Below are positions 1 through 5,949 of a stretch of DNA of 5,949 bases, piece after piece. Origin of the DNA: Verrucolacustris sp044348085. Its GTDB lineage: Bacteria > Verrucomicrobiota > Verrucomicrobiia > Methylacidiphilales > Verrucolacustridaceae. The stretch is from assembly GCA_044348085.1 (NCBI GenBank), contig JBIKTM010000046.1:1-5949 (forward strand), read 5' to 3'. Both the position numbers and the translations under genes were made by a program. The first letter of the stretch is position 1. Each line of letters opens with the position of its first letter. The notes under the pieces were generated by a model that worked only from the letters and a program-made list of their open reading frames with translations, did not search any database and had not been told where the DNA came from.

Positions 1-1
1 C

Positions 2-823
2 TTTCTGCTCGCGGCTGGGCTTTACGCCACGGCTTTCCTTCTCATGTGCTGGAAGGTCAAGGAAGGGGAATACCCCCCTCCTCCGGTCCATCCCGATGGC
101 GGCACGGGGCTTGTAAGTGGGATTAAGACGTTTTTTACCGAGTCTTTCTCCATTCGTTTCTACTGGCTCTTTTTTCTGGCGAATACCTGTTATGCGCTGA
201 CGTCTATCGTAGCTGGGTTCACGCTTTTACAGGCTCGCTCGATCGGAGTTGATCTCGACTTTTTTGGTAAGACGGCGGCTGTTACTGCGATCGTTAGTGC
301 GGTCTTGATGTATCCGGCGGGAATCATTTCGGACCGCCTGCATCCCCTGCGGGTTCTCATGTGGGCCAGCATCGCGCTGCTGGTCATTCAACCACTTTGG
401 CTGGTGTTCCTGTTTTACGACTTCAGTCCCACCGTCTCGCACGGCCTCTTTATTGCCATCACTGCCATCTCGGCTCCGGCGATAGCTCTTTATCTGGCGG
501 CCGAACTCCCGATGTATATGCGGATTCTACCCAAGTCGCGCTACGGGCAGTTCTGCGCAGCCAATGCCATGGTCCGCTCATTTGCCATCATCATTGGCGG
601 CCTACTCATCGGGTTTGCATTGGACTGGCTAGCTGGGCTCTTTTCGACGAAAGACTATTGCTACCGATTTATTCCCCTCTGGTACCTCGTCTTCATTGGT
701 GCTTCGCTCTTTTTCCTTCGGCGACTATACGCGGAATGGCTCAAGCTTGGTGGCTCGACTTCCTATCATCCGCCTGGGTTTAAACCCAAGGACGAGCCGG
801 ACGCAGAAGCGGCCTCCACATGA
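2..823 (+). CDS. MFS-type sugar transporter, C-terminal half (5' end cut by window)
   Basis: The reading frame is open from base 2, so the gene starts upstream; the visible part is 273 residues. The first ATG in this frame (base 44) is internal, because the codons before it already encode a membrane helix. Counting from base 2, hydrophobic segments lie near residues 1-16, 54-76, 93-111, 115-139, 148-169, 193-214 and 223-239, matching TM6 to TM12 of a 12-helix major facilitator. A long charged and proline-rich loop (KEGEYPPPP, about 20-28) fits the central cytoplasmic loop between the two halves. GIISDRLHPLR (107-117) resembles the repeated MFS loop motif G-x3-D-R. The tail is hydrophilic (DEPDAEAAST). 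Being upstream of two glycoside hydrolase genes suggests import of a sugar, oligosaccharide or glycoside; the substrate cannot be read from the sequence. The family call is firm, the substrate is inference. Confidence 0.85.
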   Translation, partial: FLLAAGLYATAFLLMCWKVKEGEYPPPPVHPDGGTGLVSGIKTFFTESFSIRFYWLFFLANTCYALTSIVAGFTLLQARSIGVDLDFFGKTAAVTAIVSAVLMYPAGIISDRLHPLRVLMWASIALLVIQPLWLVFLFYDFSPTVSHGLFIAITAISAPAIALYLAAELPMYMRILPKSRYGQFCAANAMVRSFAIIIGGLLIGFALDWLAGLFSTKDYCYRFIPLWYLVFIGASLFFLRRLYAEWLKLGGSTSYHPPGFKPKDEPDAEAAST

Positions 824-851
824 TACAACCCGCGATAGATTATTAACCTCA

Positions 852-3194
852 ATGAAATCAGCCAAATTAGCCCCGCTCGATAACCCATTTCCTGAAAAAT
901 CCACGATCCCGGAAGCCCTCAAACACGCCCGCTGGATTTGGCCGGGATTGCAGAACCACGACTTGGGCAACGGCTACGCGTTATTTCGAAAATCTTTCAC
1001 CCTGAAGACGGTTCCAAAACGAGCACGTCTCTCCATCACCGCCGACCAGGCGTATCGATTGTTCATCAACGGCACCTTCGTCTGCAGCGGCCCGGCAAGG
1101 GGTTTTCAAGCCCACTGGCCCTACGATCAGATGGATGTCGCCTCTTACCTAAAACCGGGACGCAACGTCCTGGCCGTGCGCGGTTATCATCCGGGATGCG
1201 GAACATTTTACTATGTGTCCAAGGATACCGCCGGTGTGCTCCTTGCCTTGGAGGCAGGAAAAGTCCTCGTGGTGACGGACCATAGCTGGAAGTGCCGCCG
1301 ACAAGCCGGAATCAGCAAAAACACCGTCCCCTACAGCGCCCAGTTGGCTTTTCAGGAACATGTGGATCTTCGCGAAGAATCACCGGATTGGTTCAAACCG
1401 GGCTTCCGCGACGCAGACTGGGAGCATCCCTATGACAGCCGCACATGGAATGCCATGCCTTGGTATTCACTTGAGTCCCGTGGGATTCCGCTTTTGCGGG
1501 AAGACGAGATCTTTCACGGAAAGCCCATCGGGGTAGCCAGCGGCAAATCGCGAACCAACGACATCGCCCCACGCGATGTCTTTCTCCAACGCTTCCAAGA
1601 AGGCCTCACTCACCAAGCTGCGCCTCCGGCCACCAAGACTTTGCGTCTCCAAACCACCGGAGAACATCGCTGGAGAAGTATCCTGATCGATTTTGGCCGA
1701 ACCATAGTCGGCGCTCCAATTCTCGCCGTTAAAGGCGCAAAAGGCGGAGAAATCGTGGATATGACGTTTTACGAAACCCTAGACAAAGCCGGACTCAAGC
1801 CGGATGTCGATCCGAAGTCGTGGTCCGCACTTGCCATGGGTAACCGCGCGACCCTGCGTTCTGGAACCAACGAACACGCATTTTTCCACCCCATGGGATT
1901 CCGCTATGCCGTGCTGACCGTTCGCGATTCCTCCACCCCGCTGAAGCTTGATTTCTCGATCCGCCGCATGGCTTATCCGTTCACCCGGGACGGATCATTC
2001 TGCTCATCGGACGCTACCCTCAACGCCATCTGGGAATCCTGCGCTTGGACCCAGGAATGCTGCAGCCTCGATGCCTATGTGGATACCCCGTGGCGAGAGC
2101 AGGCGCAGTGGTGGGGCGACGCCCGCGTTCAGGCCTGGAACACATTCCATTTCTCCAATGACGCCCGGCTCCTCCGTCGCGGCATCCACTGCATCGCTTC
2201 CCAGACCATTCCCAATGGCCTGACTTACGCTCATGCGCCGACCAAGGCGCATTCGTGCATCCTGCCGGATTTTAGCCTCACCTGGATCCTCACGCTCTGG
2301 GACCATTACTGGCAAACCGGCTCGACCGAGGCCTTCAAAACTCATCAGGCCACGGTCCATGGGATTCTCAATTATTTCCGCGAGATGACTGATCCCAAAA
2401 CCGGGCTCATCCGCCATGACCCGCGCTATTGGCTCTTCCTCGATTGGACGACACTACACAAAGAAGGATGTCCCACCGTTCTCAGCCTCTGGCTGCTCGA
2501 AGCCCTCGATAAACTCGTCCTGCTCTATGGGGCGAGCGGTCAAAAAAACGAAATCAAACCTCTCCAGGTCTGGAGCGCCCACCTTCGCAAATCGCTTCTT
2601 CGTCTGGTCGGTCCCGACGGCCTACTGGCCGATGGATACGATGCCAAGGGCAAGGTAGTGAGAAAGTATTCGATTCACTCTCAAACGCTGGCCCTACTGA
2701 CCCACCTCGCGCCTAAGCAGGAAAAGTCCATGATCGAAAAACGGCTTCTTCCCTACATTCGCGGCGAGGAAGTTTTTGAGGCCATGCCCAGTGCCTATTG
2801 GGTGACCTATGTACTAACAGAACTGGCCAAACGCGGCTACGGAGCCGAAGTTGTTCCCTTCATCAAAAAACACTGGACCAAGATGGCCGAACACGGCACC
2901 ACGTGGGAAACCTTCGAGCCGAGCCGCGGAAACGAAAGTTTTTCCCACGCCTGGTCGGCTCATCCCCTATTTCACCTCATGCAGATCCTCGGCGGCATCC
3001 GCCAGACCGCGCCCGGATGGAAGGCGATCGCCTTCGATCCCACCTTTATCGGGGACTCACTCGAATGCACGGTGCCCACGCCACTCGGCCCGATCCACTC
3101 ATCCTGGAAGCGCAGAGGGGACACATGCGCCGTGGAACTGCGCCTCCCCAAGGGCATCACGGCAGCTGGTACAGCAAAAAGAAAAGTTTCATGA
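852..3194 (+). CDS. GH78-like alpha-L-rhamnosidase, cytoplasmic
   Basis: This 780-residue protein probably removes terminal alpha-L-rhamnose (or a similar deoxysugar) from glycosides. The N-terminal beta-sandwich has features usual for bacterial rhamnosidases: ARWIWP (26-31), INGTFV (from 72) and GPARG (80-84). A second beta domain holds DFGR (280-283) and YETLD (E308). The (alpha/alpha)6 barrel begins near D380. DTPWREQ...WWGD places acidic residues at D411, E416 and D423, the same 5- and 7-residue spacing as D567, E572 and D579 of Bacillus sp. GL1 RhaB. TTWETF (E686) followed by SHAW (H699) matches the later conserved Glu and His region. E416 and E686 are therefore the likely acid and base. 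A short beta C-terminal domain follows. No signal peptide is visible. I chose ATG 852 because the frame upstream of it (to 696) overlaps the transporter and resembles nothing. No clear Shine-Dalgarno precedes it. The family is well supported; exact sugar specificity is not. Confidence 0.85.
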   Translation: MKSAKLAPLDNPFPEKSTIPEALKHARWIWPGLQNHDLGNGYALFRKSFTLKTVPKRARLSITADQAYRLFINGTFVCSGPARGFQAHWPYDQMDVASYLKPGRNVLAVRGYHPGCGTFYYVSKDTAGVLLALEAGKVLVVTDHSWKCRRQAGISKNTVPYSAQLAFQEHVDLREESPDWFKPGFRDADWEHPYDSRTWNAMPWYSLESRGIPLLREDEIFHGKPIGVASGKSRTNDIAPRDVFLQRFQEGLTHQAAPPATKTLRLQTTGEHRWRSILIDFGRTIVGAPILAVKGAKGGEIVDMTFYETLDKAGLKPDVDPKSWSALAMGNRATLRSGTNEHAFFHPMGFRYAVLTVRDSSTPLKLDFSIRRMAYPFTRDGSFCSSDATLNAIWESCAWTQECCSLDAYVDTPWREQAQWWGDARVQAWNTFHFSNDARLLRRGIHCIASQTIPNGLTYAHAPTKAHSCILPDFSLTWILTLWDHYWQTGSTEAFKTHQATVHGILNYFREMTDPKTGLIRHDPRYWLFLDWTTLHKEGCPTVLSLWLLEALDKLVLLYGASGQKNEIKPLQVWSAHLRKSLLRLVGPDGLLADGYDAKGKVVRKYSIHSQTLALLTHLAPKQEKSMIEKRLLPYIRGEEVFEAMPSAYWVTYVLTELAKRGYGAEVVPFIKKHWTKMAEHGTTWETFEPSRGNESFSHAWSAHPLFHLMQILGGIRQTAPGWKAIAFDPTFIGDSLECTVPTPLGPIHSSWKRRGDTCAVELRLPKGITAAGTAKRKVS
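3176..3194 (+). promoter_or_regulatory. ATGA stop/start overlap with weak purine-rich ribosome site
   Basis: The TGA stop of the rhamnosidase gene (3192-3194) overlaps the ATG of the next gene (3191-3193). A purine run, AAAAAGAAAAG at 3176-3186, ends 4 bases before the ATG and could act as a weak ribosome-binding site. The overlap suggests translational coupling, so the two enzymes would be made together. It also fixes the start of the downstream gene: the same frame is open back to 2798, but that part lies inside the rhamnosidase gene and has no family features. Confidence 0.5.
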
Positions 3195-5239
3195 AACAAA
3201 CAAAACATCCACTCCGCTATCGTCAGATCCATCTCGACTTCCACACCTCGCCGCACATTCCTGGCATTGGAGCGGAGTTCGACAAGAAGCGCTGGCAGAA
3301 AACCCTGAAGGATGCGGCCGTCGATTCGATCACGCTCTTCTCCAAGTGCCATCATGGTTGGAGTTATCATCCTACCAAGGTCGGCAAGATCCATCCGCAT
3401 CTCAACTTCGACCTACTACGCAAGCAGTATGACGCAACCAAGGAAGCAGGAATCAATGCACCGGTTTACCTCTCCGCTGGCGTGGATAATCTCGCCTCGC
3501 ACAATCACCCCGAGTGGCGCGAAGTAAGCAAGGATGGTGCCTACACCGGTTGGGCTCAGCTTCCCCACGAGGCTGGATTTCACCTGATGGATTTTCACAG
3601 CCCGTATCTAGACTATCTCTGCGAACAGATCCGTGAGGCGGTGAAACTTTTCCCCGACTGCGACGGCATCTTTCTGGACATTATCAACCAGAACCAATCG
3701 TGCAGTCGGTGGAGTCTCGACTTCATGAAGGCCAACCGCCTCGATCCCAATAAGGAGGCGGACCGGAAGGAATCCTCCCGCCTCGCGCTGGAGAAATACT
3801 ATCAACGCACCACCGAAGCGGCGAAGTCACTGCGCTCCGATATGCCGGTCTTCCACAACGCCGGCCATATCCCGCGCGGACGACATGACCTTTTCCCCCA
3901 CTTCAGCCACCTCGAACTGGAGTCGTTGCCAACCGGGGGCTGGGGTTACGACCACTTCCCCATGTCGGCCAAGTATGCGTGCAACCTGCCGCTCGATTTC
4001 CTCGGCATGACCGGCAAGTTCCACACGACCTGGGGCGAGTTTGGCGGGTACAAGCACCCCAACGCCTTGCGATACGAGTGCGCAGCGATGCTGGCCTTCG
4101 GCGCCAAGTGCAGCGTCGGCGACCAGCTCCACCCGAATGGCGAACTCGATACCTCGACCTACCAGATCATCGGCGAAGCCTACCGCGAAGTGCGCTACAA
4201 GGAGCCCTGGTGCCGCGGGGCGGAACAGGTTTTCGATCTCGCCATTCTTTCCAGCGAAGCCGAAAGCCGCACCCACCGAGAAGCCCTTTCCGACGAAGGC
4301 GCTTGCCGTGTGTTGCTCGAAAGCCATTTTCTTTTCGGCCTCATCGACCGGACCATGGACTTTGCCCGCTACAAGGCACTCCTACTTCCCGACGACATCA
4401 GGATTGATGCGGAGCTCAAAGCCAAGCTCGATGCCTACCTCGCCCAAGGCGGCAAGCTGATCCTCTCCGGCGAGAGCGGCCTTTGGAAGGATCGCCCGGA
4501 GTTCGCCTTCGATTTAGGTGCCGCCTACGAGGGTCTCAGCCCGTATTATCCTCCTGATAACGAGCCGCAACGTGGCCATGATTACCTGCTCCCCGTGCCG
4601 GAACTGCGCGCCGCCTTCGTCAACCGACCGCAAATCATGTATGAGCGTTCGCATCGCATCCGCGCAACGAAAGGTAAAACAGTGGGGCAGATTTTTGATC
4701 CCTATTTCAACCGGACTTGGGAGCATTTCTGCAGCCATCAGCACGCACCGAATCAGGAGCAACCCTCGGGCTTTGACTGCGGCGTGCGGCACGGCTCGAT
4801 CCTCTACTTCGCCCACCCGGTCTTTCGGAATTATCGCGCATATGGTGCAGTGGCCTATCGCGAGTTCATCGTGAAGGCGATCCGGGCTTTGTTAGGAGAA
4901 ACTCTGACTCTTTTCACCAACCTACCTTCGACGGCGCGCCTTTCCCTCACGAAGCAGCCCAAGGAAAACCGCCACATCCTCCACCTGCTCTATGCTCCAA
5001 CCGTGAGCCGAGGCGGGGTGATGCCGCTCTCGGGCGGGAATGTCTCTGGAGGCAAGAGCGTGGAAGTCATCGAGGATCTGCCGCCACTGCATGACATCGG
5101 GGTCACACTGCAACTACCTGTCAAATCGGCCAGGCTCGTGCCAAAGGGAGGAGATGTCACTCTTAAGAAATCTGGCGACCGCGTGACGCTTCGAGTGCCG
5201 GTGTTTTCCTGCCACCAGATGATCGAGATCGAGTGCTAA
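3191..5239 (+). CDS. GHL6-type glycoside hydrolase with beta-galactosidase-trimerisation-like domain (fucosidase-like?)
   Basis: This 682-residue protein has the build of the 'hypothetical glycosyl hydrolase 6' (GHL6) group. Residues 1 to about 340 look like a TIM barrel. Conserved-looking blocks are SKCHHGWSYHP (from S51), DGIFLDI (D158, D163), LELES (E242, E244) and HTTWGEF (E283). D163 at a strand end and E242 or E283 are candidate catalytic acids, judged by position only. Residues 347 to about 520 resemble the glutamine-amidotransferase-like trimerisation domain of GH42 enzymes: ALLLPDDI is followed by LDAYLAQGGKLILSGESG. A beta-rich C-terminal domain ends at residue 682. From memory, such proteins are related to GH151 alpha-L-fucosidases; that link is unverified and the substrate is unknown. 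No signal peptide is seen, so it should act in the cytoplasm. It overlaps the GH78-like gene by 4 bases and is the last gene of the run. Confidence 0.75.
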   Translation: MKQTKHPLRYRQIHLDFHTSPHIPGIGAEFDKKRWQKTLKDAAVDSITLFSKCHHGWSYHPTKVGKIHPHLNFDLLRKQYDATKEAGINAPVYLSAGVDNLASHNHPEWREVSKDGAYTGWAQLPHEAGFHLMDFHSPYLDYLCEQIREAVKLFPDCDGIFLDIINQNQSCSRWSLDFMKANRLDPNKEADRKESSRLALEKYYQRTTEAAKSLRSDMPVFHNAGHIPRGRHDLFPHFSHLELESLPTGGWGYDHFPMSAKYACNLPLDFLGMTGKFHTTWGEFGGYKHPNALRYECAAMLAFGAKCSVGDQLHPNGELDTSTYQIIGEAYREVRYKEPWCRGAEQVFDLAILSSEAESRTHREALSDEGACRVLLESHFLFGLIDRTMDFARYKALLLPDDIRIDAELKAKLDAYLAQGGKLILSGESGLWKDRPEFAFDLGAAYEGLSPYYPPDNEPQRGHDYLLPVPELRAAFVNRPQIMYERSHRIRATKGKTVGQIFDPYFNRTWEHFCSHQHAPNQEQPSGFDCGVRHGSILYFAHPVFRNYRAYGAVAYREFIVKAIRALLGETLTLFTNLPSTARLSLTKQPKENRHILHLLYAPTVSRGGVMPLSGGNVSGGKSVEVIEDLPPLHDIGVTLQLPVKSARLVPKGGDVTLKKSGDRVTLRVPVFSCHQMIEIEC

Positions 5240-5517
5240 CTCAGCCGCAAGAGAATGTCCAAGCTCCTATCCAAAGCCAGCCGTGATACGGCTAGCATGA
5301 GAGTAAAAGTCTCTGCCCTCCGACGTCTTTGGGATATCCTATTTGGTCGAATAGCCCTAAACCTTACTGCTTCGGCTTTTGTGACTGCTTGAAAGTAATG
5401 CTTTTTGAGCACGGCCGGAGAATTACCCATCTCCACAGCCACCTGATAAACGTTTTTGATATCGGCCATGCGGTAAGAACCAAAAGAGTGGCGACAGCCG
5501 TTGTAATTCGAATTCAT
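5236..5517 (-). pseudogene. Tyrosine recombinase/integrase, C-terminal remnant
   Basis: Read on the - strand, this 93-codon frame carries the end of a phage-type integrase. NGCRHSFGSY (residues 6-15) is the box with the second catalytic Arg (R9) and His. MGNSPAVLKKHY (30-41) ends in the expected nucleophile Y41, with Asn where many relatives have His. It closes with TKAEAVRFRAIRP (46-58, to base 5344). The codon just before the apparent ATG is preceded by an in-frame TAA (5521-5523), and the sequence further upstream encodes no integrase in any frame, so the core-binding domain, first Arg and catalytic Lys are missing. The 35 residues after AIRP are Arg- and Leu-rich and look like read-through of non-coding DNA. 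The stop overlaps the last 3 bases of the operon's final stop region, in convergent orientation. A remnant is far more likely than a functional protein. Confidence 0.7.
5276..5296. other. Small hairpin 37 bp after the operon
   Basis: AGCCGT (5279-5284) and ACGGCT (5288-5293) form a 6-bp stem with a 3-base loop. Two more outer pairs (GC/GC) are possible past one mismatch. It lies shortly after the last stop codon of the operon, where a terminator is expected, but no T-run follows on either strand. It could slow or process the transcript, or be chance. I would not call it a rho-independent terminator. Confidence 0.3.
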
Positions 5518-5678
5518 CCTTTAAACTCACTACTTTGACTCACCCTGCAGATCGCATTTTCAGTCTTACTCGGAGTGGACAGAAAGGGTGTAAAAATATT
5601 CAATACGTTTCTATACGGACTTTCGTAAGTAGCTTAAAATACGTATAGTCAATATTTTACGACTGGTTTCGACCAAAT
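5341..5678. repeat. 11-bp inverted match bracketing the recombinase core and AT-rich stretch
   Basis: ATTTGGTCGAA at 5341-5351 recurs exactly in inverse as TTCGACCAAAT at 5668-5678. The left copy encodes the IRPN end of the recombinase core on the - strand. The right copy sits just before the kinase remnant. An exact 11-base inverted match is uncommon by chance within about 700 bp but not impossible. It may mark an element boundary, a recombination site or a duplicated recombinase end. Confidence 0.4.
5590..5660. repeat. AT-rich imperfect palindromic segment
   Basis: The left arm (about 5590-5608, GTAAAAATATTCAATACGT) and the right arm (5641-5660) are inverse copies with small insertions and mismatches; both carry the GTAAAA, TATT and TACGT blocks. 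Nested within are a perfect 7-bp inverted pair, CTATACG (5611-5617) with CGTATAG (5642-5648), and the 8-bp palindrome ATACGTAT (5639-5646). Base composition is visibly richer in A and T than the genes around it. Possible roles are a recombinase or regulator binding site, a mobile-element end, or a cruciform or terminator for transcripts from either side. No gene is encoded here. Confidence 0.45.
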
Positions 5679-5690
5679 GGCGGCGGATGA

Positions 5691-5949
5691 GCAGCCAGGC
5701 TGGCGGGCGACCTGCGGGGCAAGATCGGAGTTTCGACGGTACTCATCCACAAGCTGAGGTTCGCAATGTCCGCCGGACCAAGTGGCAGGTTTTTCACCCA
5801 AGGCACCTTCTGTGAAGTTCCTGTGAGGAGCACCGGTGCAGGTGACCGCTTCAATGCGGGGTATTGCCTCGTTCTCGGGTCCGCGGTGTGCGGCTTCTTC
5901 GTCCGCAACGCACGAAGTCCTTCGAGGACCGAGGTTCTCAAACTTCTGC
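5691..5949 (+). pseudogene. PfkB-family sugar kinase, C-terminal remnant (runs off window end)
   Basis: PfkB (ribokinase-like) enzymes phosphorylate sugars with ATP. Counting from base 5691, the frame shows the block before the active site (VSTVLIH, 14-20), then PVRSTGAGDRFNAGY (44-58) with the catalytic-base Asp at residue 52 (bases 5844-5846), then GFFVRNARSPS (68-78), the usual last helix region of the family. An in-frame TGA at 5688-5690 lies directly upstream. The DNA before it is AT-rich and encodes no kinase sequence in any frame, so about three quarters of the protein is absent. Only about 7 residues separate the NAGYCL and GFFVR blocks, where relatives have roughly 19, suggesting an in-frame deletion. 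The frame is still open at the window end. It may once have belonged to the adjacent sugar locus, phosphorylating a released sugar or keto-deoxy acid; that is inference. A broken gene is the best reading. Confidence 0.7.

Noticed and set aside
820..846. Eight-codon ATG frame overlapping the transporter stop (MIQPAIDY)
   Set aside because: It is too short to support as a gene, has no ribosome site, and has no sign of a leader-peptide function.
696..851. Upstream extension of the rhamnosidase gene to ATG 696
   Set aside because: These 52 codons lie almost wholly inside the transporter gene and read as Arg-rich sequence without family features. ATG 852 gives a natural GH78 N-terminus.
2004..2417. 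137-codon open frame on the - strand inside the rhamnosidase gene
   Set aside because: It lies opposite the catalytic barrel with its conserved acids and has no domain features of its own.
2798..3190. Upstream extension of the GHL6-type gene to ATG 2798
   Set aside because: It overlaps the conserved C-terminal catalytic part of the rhamnosidase in another frame. ATG 3191 overlaps the previous stop and begins the recognisable barrel.
3827..4327. 166-codon open frame on the - strand inside the GHL6-type gene
   Set aside because: It is antisense to a well-supported coding region in high-GC DNA and shows no motif. It is most likely a shadow of codon usage.
5657..5941. 94-codon open frame on the - strand
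   Set aside because: The opposite + frame carries clear PfkB motifs including STGAGD. The - strand protein is Pro- and Arg-rich and matches nothing I recognise.
5240..5949. Search for tRNA, CRISPR array, toxin-antitoxin pair or complete insertion sequence
   Set aside because: I saw no cloverleaf-like CCA or T-loop signature, no spaced direct repeats, no transposase, and no paired small genes. Only the gene remnants and inverted repeats described above are supported.

Overview
The window looks like part of a bacterial glycan-utilisation locus that runs into a decayed, recombined junction. The likely source is a Verrucomicrobiota-type bacterium (Opitutae or a relative). This is an inference from three things: the style of the transporter, the pairing of a GH78-like enzyme with a GHL6-type enzyme, and the C-terminus of the tyrosine recombinase, which ends in a form I associate with that phylum. 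I could run no database search, so the taxonomy is moderate at best.

Bases 2-5239 hold three genes on the + strand in what is probably one operon. The first is the C-terminal half of an MFS-type sugar transporter (about TM6-TM12), cut by the window start. After 28 bp comes a 780-residue GH78-like alpha-L-rhamnosidase. Its stop overlaps the start of the third gene (ATGA), which encodes a 682-residue GHL6-type glycoside hydrolase with a beta-galactosidase-trimerisation-like domain; a fucosidase-like activity is possible. Neither hydrolase has a signal peptide. The simplest model is that the transporter brings in a short deoxysugar-containing oligosaccharide or glycoside and the two enzymes trim it in the cytoplasm.

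Bases 5240-5949 hold no intact gene. On the - strand, converging on the operon, lies the last part of a tyrosine recombinase, with the Arg-His box and the nucleophilic Tyr but none of the upstream protein. Next is an AT-rich stretch with imperfect palindromes (about 5590-5660). On the + strand, running off the window end, is the C-terminal quarter of a PfkB-family sugar kinase. It retains the STGAGD motif, but an in-frame stop lies just upstream and about a dozen residues appear to be missing after the motif. An exact 11-bp inverted match (5341-5351 and 5668-5678) brackets the recombinase core and the AT-rich stretch.

I see no CRISPR array, tRNA, rRNA, complete insertion sequence or defence system. 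The enzymes belong to recognisable families. The parts most worth a second look are the recombinase/kinase junction and the unassigned substrate of the GHL6-type enzyme.
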